This document shows positions 1 to 10,373 of a DNA stretch of 64,000 nt, one piece after another. Numbering within the stretch: position 1 is the first letter of the stretch; every line of letters starts with the position of its first letter. The notes under the pieces were generated by a model. It was not told where the DNA came from, ran no database searches, and saw only the letters and a list, made by a program, of their open reading frames with translations. This DNA comes from Nocardioides rubriscoriae (GTDB taxonomy: Bacteria; Actinomycetota; Actinomycetes; Propionibacteriales; Nocardioidaceae). The position numbers and the translations under genes are program-made. The DNA is taken from assembly GCF_008087085.1 (NCBI RefSeq), contig NZ_VIYJ01000002.1, positions 558,001 through 622,000 of the forward strand, in the 5' to 3' direction.

Positions 1-2
1 CG

Positions 3-2372
<2,370 letters not shown>

Positions 2373-2500
2373 CGCGGCTGGTCGGGACACCGCCGTCGGC
2401 CGGCGGGTCCTTGGCCCTGCGCCCGTGGTCCCGCGGCTGGAATACGTGGAGTCGTAGACCCCCGACCCCGCCCGCACCCTCGCCCGGAGCACCTCGAATC

Positions 2501-2890
2501 GTCGTGGAGTTCCCCGCGCAGAAGTTCCACGGCACGATCGCCCCTGCCCTGCGGGACCTCGTCGACCGCGAGCTGTTCCAGGTCCTGGACCTGATCTCCT
2601 GACCCGGGACCTGACCCGTGGCTACGAGGTCTTCGAGGCCTCCGACATGGACGACAGCGACATCGGGGAGCTGCGGTCCTTCGAGACCGAGCTGGCGATG
2701 CTGCTCAGCGAGCAGGACGTCACCGACCTGGTCGAGACCCTGGAGCCGGGCAGCTCGGCCGCCGTGCTCGTGTAGGAGAACCTCTGGGCAGCGCCCTTCG
2801 GATCGGCGGTACGCCACGCCGGGGGCCAGCTGGCCGCCAGCGGCCGGATCCCGGTCCAGGCCGCGGTCGGCGCCGCTCTGCCGGCCCCCC
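2501..2890 (+). pseudogene. Decayed DUF6325-family gene (frameshift plus nonsense codon)
   Basis: Translation in two frames reconstructs a small acidic protein of the DUF6325 type. VVEFPAQKFHGTIAPALRD is read in one frame up to a TGA at 2600. The reading continues one frame over with GYEVFEASDMDDSDIGELRS and ends in SSAAVLV, then a TAG at 2773-2775, then ENLWAAPFGSAVRHAGGQL. Family members, as I recall them, have a Trp codon where the TAG stands. No start codon or ribosome binding site remains upstream. The gene therefore carries at least one frameshift and one nonsense mutation. The flanks 2373-2500 and 2891-3021 hold nothing I can recognise. Confidence 0.7.
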
Positions 2891-3021
2891 GGCGCGCCCG
2901 ACGAGGACGGGTGACCCACCTCACCTTGGCCGGGCGCCAGCGACCGCAGGAGCGAGCCCCTTCGGTAGCGTGACCGCGACGACGCACACCCGCGTCGCGG
3001 TACACGTGGCGGAGGGACATC

Positions 3022-3729
3022 GTGACGACCGTCTTCTCCAGCGGCGCTGCCGGTCGGCGCCCTCAGGGCGGGGCACGACCGATGAATGCGGTCCTGTGGG
3101 ACATGGACGGCACCCTCGTCGACACCGAGCCCTACTGGATCGCCACCGAGCACGCGCTCGCCGCCGAGTACGGCGGCACCTGGAGCCACGAGCTCGCGCT
3201 GCAGCTGGTCGGCAACGACCTGCTCGAGTCGGGCCGATTCATCCGCGAGCACATGCCCCTGCCGCTGAGCCCCGAGGAGATCGTCGAGCGGCTGCTCGAC
3301 GGCGTGGTGGCCCTGGTCGAGCAGGAGGTGCCGTGGCGCCCCGGCGCCCGCGAGCTGCTGGCCGACCTGGGTCGGGCCGGGGTGCCGTGCGCGCTGGTGA
3401 CGATGTCGTACGAGCGGTTCGTCGCGCCGATCCTCCAGGCCCTGCCGGCCGGGTCGTTCCAGGTCGTGGTGACCGGTGACCAGGTCGAGCGCGGCAAGCC
3501 CCACCCCGAGCCCTACCTCCACGCCGCCCGGCTGCTCGGGGTCGACGCCACCGACTGCCTCGCGATCGAGGACTCCGACACCGGGTGCCGCTCGGCCGAG
3601 GCCGCGGGCTGCACGGTACTCGCGGTGCCCCACCACGTGGCCGTCGAGCCGGGGGAGCGCCGGGTGTTCGCCGACACGCTGGTCGGGCTCGGGCCGGCCG
3701 ACCTCGCGGGTTTGTTGCTGCCGGTGTGA
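3022..3729 (+). CDS. HAD-superfamily hydrolase (beta-phosphoglucomutase-like phosphatase)
   Basis: A 235-residue cytosolic phosphatase or phosphomutase of the haloacid dehalogenase superfamily. Motif I is DMDGT at 27-31, with Asp27 the expected nucleophile and Asp29 the acid/base. A helical cap follows at about 40-110. Motif III Lys lies in GKPHPEPYL and motif IV in IEDSDTGC. The substrate cannot be told from sequence. I chose the GTG at 3022 because GGAGGG lies just upstream; the ATG at 3082 would still keep motif I but lacks a good ribosome binding site. It converges on the RecB-like nuclease, with a palindromic repeat in the gap. Confidence 0.88.
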   Translation: MTTVFSSGAAGRRPQGGARPMNAVLWDMDGTLVDTEPYWIATEHALAAEYGGTWSHELALQLVGNDLLESGRFIREHMPLPLSPEEIVERLLDGVVALVEQEVPWRPGARELLADLGRAGVPCALVTMSYERFVAPILQALPAGSFQVVVTGDQVERGKPHPEPYLHAARLLGVDATDCLAIEDSDTGCRSAEAAGCTVLAVPHHVAVEPGERRVFADTLVGLGPADLAGLLLPV

Positions 3730-3767
3730 CCTCGGGGGGTCGAGCACGCGTGCGCGGTGCGGCCGGT

Positions 3768-3806
3768 GTGGTCTCGAGACGGTCGCGGGCGACCTCCTCG
3801 ACCACC
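3768..3806. repeat. Palindromic dispersed repeat, copy 1
   Basis: A 39-bp element with outer arms GTGGTC and GACCAC and an inner hairpin GGTCGC/GG/GCGACC. It lies in the convergent gap after the HAD gene. Two related copies occur at 9566-9605 (opposite orientation) and 9647-9686. Confidence 0.75.
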
Positions 3807-3813
3807 GTGGCTC

Positions 3814-4728
3814 CTAGGGAGCGGCCACGTCGACCGCGAGGTCGGACACCACGGTCTCGACCCGCTCCGGCAGTGGCGGAGGGGTGCCGCCCCAGGCCGG
3901 GCAGAGCGCCTGGTGCGCGCACCAGGCGCACAGCGGACCCCGCTGCGGCTGCCAGTCACCGGTCTGCTCGGCGAGCCGGATGGCCCGCCAGATGGCCTCG
4001 ACCTTGCGCTCGGTGGCGAGCAGGTCGGCCTCGTCGGGCTCGTAGGTGATCAGCTCGCCGCTGCCGAGGTAGACGAGCTGGAGCAGGCGCGGCACGACGC
4101 CGCGGGTGCGCCAGATTGCCAGCGCGTAGAAGCGCAGCTGGAAGAGCGGCTTGCCCTCGAAACCCTCGCGGGGTCCCTTGCCGCTCTTGTAGTCGACCAC
4201 CCGCAGCGCGCCGTCGGGCGCCTGGTCGACCCGGTCGACGTAGCCCCGCAGCAGCAGCTTGGAGTCGAGCAGCGCCTCGACGTAGAGCTCGCGCTCGGCC
4301 GGCTCGAGGCGCGTGGGGTCCTCGAGGTCGAACCAGCGCCGCACGGAGCGGCGGCACGACAGCAGCCACTCGAGCACGTCGGGGGCGTCGCCGTCGGGGA
4401 ACAGCAGGCCGGCCTCGGGCTCCTGGTCGAGCAGCCGTTGCCACGCGGTCTGCACCAGTGCCTCGGCCCGCTCGGGGGTGCGCTCGGCGGCGGGCAGGTC
4501 GAAGACGTCCTCGAGGACCTGGTGGACGACGGTGCCGCGCAGGGCGTCGACCGACGGTGGCTCGGGCAGCCGGTCGACGGTGCGGAAGCGGTAGAGCAGC
4601 GGGCAGCTGAGGAAGTCGGCGGCGCGGCTGGGCGACAGCGCGCCGAGGACGTCGACGCCGTCGACCCTGGTCGAGACGCGCTCGGCCGGGGACGGCCGGC
4701 CGCCGCGGGTCTGCTGGTCGCTCGTCAC
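3814..4728 (-). CDS. RecB-like PD-(D/E)XK nuclease with four-cysteine (Fe-S type) signature
   Basis: A 304-residue DNA nuclease of the PDDEXK_1/RecB family. The catalytic block reads GYVDRVDQ, then VVDYKSGKG, which supplies the Asp and Asp-X-Lys residues. One Cys in SCPLLYRF near the N-terminus and three in LCAWCAHQALC near the C-terminus match the 4Fe-4S arrangement known from AddB-type nucleases. The GTG start at 4728 is chosen because a TACGCT hexamer ends 7 nt upstream, implying a leaderless transcript; an ATG at 4758 is possible but lies inside the promoter. The promoter is of the PafBC-dependent type, and divergent transcription leads to the M50 protease. A role in DNA repair is an inference from family and promoter. 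Confidence 0.88.
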   Translation of the reverse strand: MTSDQQTRGGRPSPAERVSTRVDGVDVLGALSPSRAADFLSCPLLYRFRTVDRLPEPPSVDALRGTVVHQVLEDVFDLPAAERTPERAEALVQTAWQRLLDQEPEAGLLFPDGDAPDVLEWLLSCRRSVRRWFDLEDPTRLEPAERELYVEALLDSKLLLRGYVDRVDQAPDGALRVVDYKSGKGPREGFEGKPLFQLRFYALAIWRTRGVVPRLLQLVYLGSGELITYEPDEADLLATERKVEAIWRAIRLAEQTGDWQPQRGPLCAWCAHQALCPAWGGTPPPLPERVETVVSDLAVDVAAP

Positions 4729-4735
4729 GCCGCCC

Positions 4736-4758
4736 AGCGTAGAGCGGTGCACCGACAT
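4736..4758 (-). promoter_or_regulatory. RecA-NDp/PafBC-type promoter of the RecB-like nuclease
   Basis: Read on the minus strand: ATGTCGGTG, then 8 nt, then TACGCT. The published PafBC-dependent motif is TTGTCRGTG-N8-TAN3T, so 8 of 9 bases match with exact spacing. The start codon lies 7 nt downstream. Confidence 0.75.
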
Positions 4759-4763
4759 AGGCT
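4758..4763 (+). promoter_or_regulatory. -10 element, leaderless promoter of the M50 protease
   Basis: TAGGCT with a 6-nt gap to the ATG at 4770. It abuts and shares one base with the divergent PafBC-type box, so the two promoters overlap. Confidence 0.6.
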
Positions 4764-4769
4764 GGGCCC

Positions 4770-5888
4770 ATGGATCCGGACGTGGCGCGAGCCCGCGGAG
4801 CCGTGCGCGTCGGCCGCCTCGGATCGACCGAGGTCCTCGTGTCGGGCTCGTGCCTGGCGGTGGTCGGCCTGATCGCCGTCGCCTTCGCACCCCGGGCCGA
4901 GCGCCTGGTGCCCGGGCTGGGCGCGACCGCCTACGTCGTCGGCGCCCTGGTCGGGGTTCTCGTCTACGCCGCCGCGCTCGCGCACGAGGCCGCCCACGCG
5001 GCCGTGGCCCGCCGCCACGGGCACCCCGTGCCGGCGATCGTGCTCAGCATGGCCGGCGGCCGCACCCGGGTCGACGGTGAGTCGGCCACCCCCGTCGAGG
5101 AGGCCGTGACCGCGGTGGTCGGGCCGCTGGCGTCGCTCGCCCTGGGCCTCGTGGGCCTCGGTGCGCGGCTGACGGTCGACGACGGCGTCCTGGCCCTCAC
5201 GCTCGAGGCGCTGGTGCTGGCCAACCTCGTCATCGGGGTCCTCGACCTGGTGCCGGCGCCGCCGCTCGACGGCGGTCGGGTCGTCAAGGCCGTCGCCTGG
5301 CAGCTGGCCGGGTCGCCGCGTCGTGGCGCGATCGCCGCTGCGTGGGTGGGCCGGGGCGTGGCCGGCGTCCTGCTGCTCGTGCCGTTGCTGGTCGTCGCGC
5401 CGCTCGCCGGCCGGGAGCCCCGGGTCGTCGACTACGTCGTGTGCGTGGGGCTGGCGCTGCTGCTGTGGACGACGGCGACCAACGACCTCACGGTCAACCG
5501 GATGCGCCTGCGCCTGGCCGGCATCGACCTGGCCTCGGTGGCCCGCCCGCCGCTCACGGTCGCCCCCGAGACGTCGCTGGCCGAGGCGCTGAGCCTCGCC
5601 GACGCGCAGGACGCCGGGGGCATCGTCGTCGTCGACCCCGCGGGTCGCGCGCTCGGGCTCGTCGAGACGCCGACGGCCGACGACGTCGCCCGCGGTGCGG
5701 TCCGCTCGGTCGCCTCCCACCTCGACGACGGGCTGAGCCTGCCGGTCGACGTCACCGGCGACGAGCTGCTCGCCGCCGTACGCCGCCGGCCCGCGCCCGC
5801 CTACCTGCTGGTCGACCCGGCGGGAGCCCCCCTGGGCGTGCTGTCGCTGCGCGACCTCGACCACGTGGTCCGGCTGCGCCGCCGGTGA
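4770..5888 (+). CDS. Site-2 protease family (M50) membrane zinc metalloprotease with C-terminal CBS-like region
   Basis: An intramembrane metalloprotease of 372 residues. Transmembrane segments occur at about 25-45, 52-70, 108-130, 140-160 and two or more around 190-235. The zinc motif HEAAH is at 72-76 and the second motif PAPPLDGGR, with its Asp near 167, completes the S2P signature. The C-terminal 120 residues form a paired CBS-like module, as in Rip3-type S2Ps, which may sense a nucleotide. In actinobacteria this gene commonly sits beside trmI and the proteasome genes, as here. The start is fixed by a leaderless -10 element. Substrate unknown. Confidence 0.88.
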   Translation: MDPDVARARGAVRVGRLGSTEVLVSGSCLAVVGLIAVAFAPRAERLVPGLGATAYVVGALVGVLVYAAALAHEAAHAAVARRHGHPVPAIVLSMAGGRTRVDGESATPVEEAVTAVVGPLASLALGLVGLGARLTVDDGVLALTLEALVLANLVIGVLDLVPAPPLDGGRVVKAVAWQLAGSPRRGAIAAAWVGRGVAGVLLLVPLLVVAPLAGREPRVVDYVVCVGLALLLWTTATNDLTVNRMRLRLAGIDLASVARPPLTVAPETSLAEALSLADAQDAGGIVVVDPAGRALGLVETPTADDVARGAVRSVASHLDDGLSLPVDVTGDELLAAVRRRPAPAYLLVDPAGAPLGVLSLRDLDHVVRLRRR

Positions 5889-5932
5889 CCACGCGCGTGA
5901 CCACGCGGGTGAGCACGCGGGTGAGCACGGAT
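5885..5932 (+). repeat. Four 12-bp tandem repeats across the M50 stop codon
   Basis: Four consecutive units start GTGACCACGCGC, GTGACCACGCGG, GTGAGCACGCGG, GTGAGCACGGAT. The first unit contains the TGA stop of the protease gene. The array ends 25 bp before the trmI -10 element. Confidence 0.8.
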
Positions 5933-5957
5933 TGGGGAGGGACCCCGTCGGGGCCGG

Positions 5958-5963
5958 TAGGGT
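5958..5963 (+). promoter_or_regulatory. -10 element, leaderless promoter of trmI
   Basis: TAGGGT followed by 6 nt and the GTG start at 5970. Confidence 0.6.
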
Positions 5964-5969
5964 TCCGCG

Positions 5970-6950
5970 GTGCCCGAGAGTCCTGCTGACCGCCCGTCCG
6001 ACCACCAGGACGTCACGCCCGAGGCCTGGTCGGGGGTGCACCGCGGTCCGCTGCGCGAGGGTGAGTGGGTGCGCCTGGTCGACGGCAAGGGGCGGCGCCA
6101 CAACATCGCGCTCGAGGCGGGCAAGCGGTTCTTCTCCAACCGCGGCCACGTCGAGCACGACGAGATGATCGGGCGCGAGGAGGGGTTCACCGTGACGGCC
6201 TCGACCGGTGGCGAGTACCTCGTCTTCCGGCCGCTGCTCTCGGAGTTCGTCGTGTCGATGCCGCGCGGCGCCGCGGTGGTCTACCCGAAGGACGCCGCCC
6301 AGATCGTGGCGATGGCCGACATCTTCCCCGGTGCCGACGTGGTCGAGGCCGGCGTCGGGTCGGGGGCGCTGACCTGCTCGCTGCTGCGCGCGGTCGGCCC
6401 GCACGGCACGGTGACGTCCTACGAGCGGCGCGAGGAGTTCGCCGACGTCGCCCGCCAGAACGTGCGCCAGTTCTTCGGCGGTGACCACCCCGCCTGGCAG
6501 CTGCGGCTCGGCGACCTGGCCGAGGAGCTGCCCGCCTCCGGTGCCCGCTGCGACCGGATCATCCTCGACATGCTCGCCCCCTGGGAGTGCCTCGACGCCG
6601 CCGCCGACGCGCTGCGCCCGGGTGGCATCGTCTGCGCCTACGTCGCGACCACCACCCAGCTGTCGCGCTTCACCGAGACCGTCCGGGTGCACGGCGGCTT
6701 CACCGACCCGCAGGCGTGGGAGTCGCTGGTGCGTGACTGGCACGTCGAGGGCCTCGCGGTCCGGCCGGGCCACAAGATGATCGGGCACACCGCGTTCCTG
6801 GTCACCGCGCGCCGGATGGCCCCGGGCCAGAAGGCGCCGATGAAGAAGCGTCGGCCGGCGCCCGGCGCCTACGGCGCCGACTACACCGGCCCGCGGCCCG
6901 CCGACGTCCCGCTGGACCTGCCACCGGACGTCTACGTCGACGAGCCGTGA
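5970..6950 (+). CDS. trmI: tRNA (adenine(58)-N(1))-methyltransferase
   Basis: A 326-residue Trm61/TrmI-type enzyme that methylates N1 of A58 in the T-loop of tRNA using S-adenosylmethionine; bacterial forms are homotetramers. The N-terminal small beta domain covers about 1-95. The Rossmann fold begins with VEAGVGSGALTCSLL (SAM motif I) and continues with ILDMLAPWECLD and LRPGGIVCAYVATTTQLSRF, which are characteristic of the family. The C-terminal about 40 residues are basic then proline-rich. GTG start at 5970 by the leaderless rule. Its stop overlaps the next start (GTGA). Confidence 0.95.
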   Translation: MPESPADRPSDHQDVTPEAWSGVHRGPLREGEWVRLVDGKGRRHNIALEAGKRFFSNRGHVEHDEMIGREEGFTVTASTGGEYLVFRPLLSEFVVSMPRGAAVVYPKDAAQIVAMADIFPGADVVEAGVGSGALTCSLLRAVGPHGTVTSYERREEFADVARQNVRQFFGGDHPAWQLRLGDLAEELPASGARCDRIILDMLAPWECLDAAADALRPGGIVCAYVATTTQLSRFTETVRVHGGFTDPQAWESLVRDWHVEGLAVRPGHKMIGHTAFLVTARRMAPGQKAPMKKRRPAPGAYGADYTGPRPADVPLDLPPDVYVDEP

Positions 6951-7684
6951 GGCCGTTCCTGCTGCTCTCGATCCGCGCCGAGCAGGCGGCCGCCGACGAC
7001 GAGCACGCGGCGTTCGCCCGGTTCCTCGAGGTCGAGCCGCACGAGGTGGAGCGCCGGCACCTGGGCGTCGACGACGTCGGTGACGTCGCCGGGCGGCTCG
7101 ACGACTGGTCGGGCGTCCTGCTCGGTGGCGGGTCGTTCACCTGGTCCGACGCGCCGGAGACCAAGTCCGCCGTCCAGCACCGCGCCGAGCGCGACCTGAC
7201 GCCGGTCCTGGACGCCGTGGTCGAGGCCGACCACCCCTTCCTCGGCGCCTGCTACGGCATCGGCACCCTCGGCAGCCACCAGGGCGGGCTGGTCGACCGC
7301 AGCCACCCCGAGCCCGTCGGCCCGCTGACGGTCACCCTGACCGACGTCGGGCTCGCCGACCCGCTGATGGCCGGGGTGCCCCGCCGCTTCACGGCGTACG
7401 GCGGGCACAAGGAGGCGCTGACCCGCCCGCCCGCCCACGTCGTCGTGCTCGCCACCTCGCCCGCGTGCCCGGTGCAGGCCTTCCGGGTCGGCCGCCACGT
7501 CTACGCCACCCAGTTCCACCCCGAGCTCGACCTGGCCGGGCTGCACACGCGCATCGACACCTACGCGACGTTCGGCTACTTCGACCCCTCCGAGGCCGCC
7601 ACCCTGCGCGCGGCCGGGGCCGAGGTCGACGTCACCCACCCGATGACGATGCTTCGCAACTTCGCCCGCCGCTACGGCCGCTGA
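6947..7684 (+). CDS. Class I glutamine amidotransferase-like protein (GATase1)
   Basis: A 245-residue stand-alone GATase1 domain. The nucleophile elbow is GACYGIG with the Cys near residue 102, an oxyanion region LLGGGSFTW precedes it, and the catalytic His/Glu pair appears in TQFHPELD. GMP-synthase-like glutamine amidotransferases without a synthase domain look like this, and the real substrate is unknown. The gene is translationally coupled to trmI (4-bp GTGA overlap), so it is co-transcribed at the edge of the proteasome locus. It is followed by a 118-bp gap with the arc promoter. Confidence 0.85.
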   Translation: MRPFLLLSIRAEQAAADDEHAAFARFLEVEPHEVERRHLGVDDVGDVAGRLDDWSGVLLGGGSFTWSDAPETKSAVQHRAERDLTPVLDAVVEADHPFLGACYGIGTLGSHQGGLVDRSHPEPVGPLTVTLTDVGLADPLMAGVPRRFTAYGGHKEALTRPPAHVVVLATSPACPVQAFRVGRHVYATQFHPELDLAGLHTRIDTYATFGYFDPSEAATLRAAGAEVDVTHPMTMLRNFARRYGR

Positions 7685-7773
7685 CCCTTCGGTTTACCCG
7701 CCCTGACCCGGACGGTGACGAGAATGTGACCCACCGGGGTGGGATTGCTCCCTCGGGGCGACGTCGGCGCGGG

Positions 7774-7779
7774 TATGGT
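7774..7779 (+). promoter_or_regulatory. Probable -10 element of arc
   Basis: TATGGT, 23 nt before the ATG at 7803, leaving a short leader with a strong GGAGG ribosome binding site at 7790-7794. Confidence 0.4.
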
Positions 7780-7802
7780 CAGAAGGACAGGAGGTGGACC
7801 GA

Positions 7803-9557
7803 ATGTCGAGCACGGGTGACGGTTCCAGCACGGGTGGACGCAACGCGGACGAGCTGGTGGCTCAGGTGCGGTTCCTCGAGGCCGAGGTGGGTGAGCTGCG
7901 TCGTCGGCTCTCCGACGGCCCGGTGTCCGCACGAGGCCTCGAGCTGCGTCTGGCAGACACGCAGCGGTCGCTGGCGGCGGTGACGTCGCAGAACGAGCGG
8001 CTCGCCCAGACGCTGCGCGAGGCGCGCGACCAGATCACCAAGCTCAAGGAGGAGGTCGACCGCCTGGCCCAGCCGCCTGCCGGCTTCGGCACCTTCTTGG
8101 CCCGCAACGACGACGACTCGGTCGACGTCTTCACCGGTGGTCGCAAGCTGCGCGTCAACGTCAGCCCCGGCGTCGACCTCGACACGCTCCAGCGTGGCCA
8201 GGAGGTCATGCTCAACGAGGCCCTCAACGTCGTCGGCGCCATGGAGTTCGAGCAGGTCGGCGAGGTCGTGATGTTCAAGGAGGTGCTCGCCGACGGCGAC
8301 CGCGTCCTGGTCATCGCCAACGCCGACGAGGAGCGCGTCGTGCGCATCGCTGAGCCGCTGCGCGCGACCAAGCTGCGCGCCGGTGACTCGCTGCTGCTCG
8401 ACTCCCGGGCCGGCTACGTCTACGAGCGGGTCCCCAAGTCCGAGGTCGAGGAGCTCGTGCTCGAGGAGGTGCCCGACATCGACTACTCCGACATCGGCGG
8501 CCTCTTCAGCCAGATCGAGACCATCCGCGACGCGGTCGAGCTGCCCTACCTGCACCCCGAGCTCTTCATCGAGCACGAGCTCAAGCCGCCCAAGGGCGTG
8601 CTCCTCTACGGCCCTCCCGGCTGCGGCAAGACCCTCATCGCCAAGGCGGTGGCCAACAGCCTGGCCAAGAAGGTCGCGGCCAAGACCGGCCAGGAGGGCA
8701 AGTCCTACTTCCTCAACATCAAGGGCCCCGAGCTGCTCAACAAGTACGTCGGCGAGACCGAGCGGCACATCCGCCTGGTCTTCCAGCGTGCCCGTGAGAA
8801 GGCCAGCGAGGGCACCCCGGTCATCGTGTTCTTCGACGAGATGGACTCGCTGTTCCGCACCCGAGGCTCCGGGGTCTCCTCCGACGTCGAGAACACCATC
8901 GTCCCGCAGCTGCTCAGCGAGATCGACGGCGTCGAGACCCTCGAGAACGTCCTGGTCATCGGCGCCTCCAACCGCGAGGACATGATCGACCCCGCGATCC
9001 TGCGCCCCGGCCGCCTCGACGTGAAGATCAAGATCGAGCGCCCCGACGCCGAGTCGGCCCGCGACATCTTCAGCAAGTACCTCACCGCGTCCTTGCCGCT
9101 GCACGCCGACGACCTCGCCGAGTTCGGTGGCGACCGCGACGCCTGCGTCGCCGGGATGATCCAGGCGACCGTCGAGCGGATGTACACCGAGACCGAGGAG
9201 AACCGCTTCCTCGAGGTGACCTACGCCAACGGCGACAAGGAGGTCCTGTACTTCAAGGACTTCAACTCCGGCGCCATGATCCAGAACATCGTCGACCGGT
9301 CCAAGAAGATGGCCATCAAGGACCTCCTCGACCACGACCAGCGCGGCCTGCGCGTCTCGCACCTGCTCCAGGCGTGCGTCGACGAGTTCAAGGAGAACGA
9401 GGACCTCCCCAACACGACCAACCCCGACGACTGGGCCCGCATCTCCGGCAAGAAGGGCGAGCGGATCGTCTTCATCCGCACGCTCATCACCGGCAAGCAG
9501 GGCACCGAGCCGGGCCGGTCGATCGACACCGTCGCCAACACGGGTCAATACCTCTGA
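7803..9557 (+). CDS. arc: Proteasome-associated AAA ATPase (ARC/Mpa)
   Basis: The hexameric unfoldase recognises Pup and threads pupylated proteins into the 20S core. Its 584 residues show an N-terminal coiled coil (about 15-75) that binds Pup, tandem OB folds (about 80-230) and one AAA domain with Walker A GPPGCGKT at about 270-277 and Walker [11 protein letters not shown] near 340. The C-terminus ends GQYL, keeping the penultimate Tyr used to dock and open the proteasome gate. The ATG at 7803 has GGAGG 8 nt upstream; the in-frame GTG at 7794 overlaps that site and is rejected. Convergent with the next gene. Confidence 0.97.
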   Translation: MSSTGDGSSTGGRNADELVAQVRFLEAEVGELRRRLSDGPVSARGLELRLADTQRSLAAVTSQNERLAQTLREARDQITKLKEEVDRLAQPPAGFGTFLARNDDDSVDVFTGGRKLRVNVSPGVDLDTLQRGQEVMLNEALNVVGAMEFEQVGEVVMFKEVLADGDRVLVIANADEERVVRIAEPLRATKLRAGDSLLLDSRAGYVYERVPKSEVEELVLEEVPDIDYSDIGGLFSQIETIRDAVELPYLHPELFIEHELKPPKGVLLYGPPGCGKTLIAKAVANSLAKKVAAKTGQEGKSYFLNIKGPELLNKYVGETERHIRLVFQRAREKASEGTPVIVFFDEMDSLFRTRGSGVSSDVENTIVPQLLSEIDGVETLENVLVIGASNREDMIDPAILRPGRLDVKIKIERPDAESARDIFSKYLTASLPLHADDLAEFGGDRDACVAGMIQATVERMYTETEENRFLEVTYANGDKEVLYFKDFNSGAMIQNIVDRSKKMAIKDLLDHDQRGLRVSHLLQACVDEFKENEDLPNTTNPDDWARISGKKGERIVFIRTLITGKQGTEPGRSIDTVANTGQYL

Positions 9558-9565
9558 CCCCACGT

Positions 9566-9605
9566 TGGTCGAGGAGGTCGCGCTAGCAACCGTCACGAGA
9601 CCACC
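9566..9605. repeat. Palindromic dispersed repeat, copy 2
   Basis: It starts TGGTCGAGGAGGTCGC and ends CGAGACCACC, the reverse complement of the copy at 3768-3806 with several changes. It lies just after arc in a convergent gap and may act as a terminator. Confidence 0.65.
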
Positions 9606-9646
9606 CACCGCAGGTACGGACCGGCTTGACCCACAGGCTGCGGTCG

Positions 9647-9686
9647 GGGCTCTCGTGGCGGCCGCGGGCGGCCTCCTCGACCACCG
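9647..9686. repeat. Palindromic dispersed repeat, degenerate copy 3
   Basis: Aligned by eye with 3767-3806, 34 of 40 positions agree, including the shared end CCTCCTCGACCACCG. It lies between arc and the convergent methyltransferase. Confidence 0.55.
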
Positions 9687-9713
9687 TGTGGTCAGGACGG
9701 CCTCCTCGTGGGG

Positions 9714-10334
9714 TCAGGCTGGGCTAATGGCCATCAGGCGGGTCGCCCAGCCCCAGGGACGGCTGAGGCGCGGGCCGGGCAGGTAGAACTGATCGACGGC
9801 GGTGACCTCGAACCCGGCCGCGGTCACCAGGGCCGGTACGTCGCGGGTGAGGTGGCAGCCGGCGAAGACGCGGCGCTGAGCCGGCTCGAGGCGGCGCTGC
9901 CAGCGCGCGACCCCGGCGTCGGGGGAGCGGCCGTGCTCGAGCACGTGCAGCGACCCGCCCGGGGCGAGCACGCGGCGTACCTCGGCCAGGGCCAGGGCCG
10001 GGTCGGGGATCGTGCAGAGCGAGAAGGTGCACAGCGCGGCGTCGTACGACGCGTCCGCGGCCGCGAGGTGCTGGCCGTCGAGGCCGACGCGCTGCACGGG
10101 GACCGGCGCGGCCGCGCGTCGCTGCGCGGAGAGGTCCCACCCGGCCTCGGACGGCTCGACCGCGTCGAGGGACACGACCGCGGCGGGCAGCTTCTCCAGG
10201 TTGAGGCCGCTGCCGAAGCCGATCTCGAGGACCCGTCCGGCCAGCCCGGCACAGACCAGCTGCCGCTGCTTCATCACCTGCCCCACCGAGAGGGCGCGGT
10301 CGGTGAGGCGGGGGACCACGCGTTCGTTCCACAC
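9714..10334 (-). CDS. Class I SAM-dependent methyltransferase
   Basis: A 206-residue Rossmann-fold methyltransferase. Motif I is VLEIGFGSGLNL, the acidic residue after strand 2 is in LDAVEPSE, and motif III/post-III is LAPGGSLHVLEHGRSPD. This pattern resembles the phosphatidylethanolamine/menaquinone-type small methyltransferases, but the substrate cannot be assigned. The GTG start at 10334 follows a TACGGT hexamer by 6 nt. The gene is transcribed away from the acyltransferase gene at 10374, so it is an insertion of opposite orientation within the proteasome locus. Confidence 0.85.
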   Translation of the reverse strand: MWNERVVPRLTDRALSVGQVMKQRQLVCAGLAGRVLEIGFGSGLNLEKLPAAVVSLDAVEPSEAGWDLSAQRRAAAPVPVQRVGLDGQHLAAADASYDAALCTFSLCTIPDPALALAEVRRVLAPGGSLHVLEHGRSPDAGVARWQRRLEPAQRRVFAGCHLTRDVPALVTAAGFEVTAVDQFYLPGPRLSRPWGWATRLMAISPA

Positions 10335-10340
10335 GGTCTC

Positions 10341-10346
10341 ACCGTA
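10341..10346 (-). promoter_or_regulatory. -10 element, leaderless promoter of the 9714-10334 methyltransferase
   Basis: TACGGT on the minus strand, 6 nt before the GTG start. Confidence 0.55.
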
Positions 10347-10361
10347 GGCCCGACCGCCCGG

Positions 10362-10367
10362 TAGGTT
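10362..10367 (+). promoter_or_regulatory. -10 element, leaderless promoter of the acyltransferase
   Basis: TAGGTT followed by 6 nt and the ATG at 10374. Confidence 0.55.
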
Positions 10368-10373
10368 CGCCGG

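Noticed and set aside
7794..7802. GTG at 7794 as the start of arc
   Set aside because: It overlaps the GGAGG site that correctly spaces the ATG at 7803.
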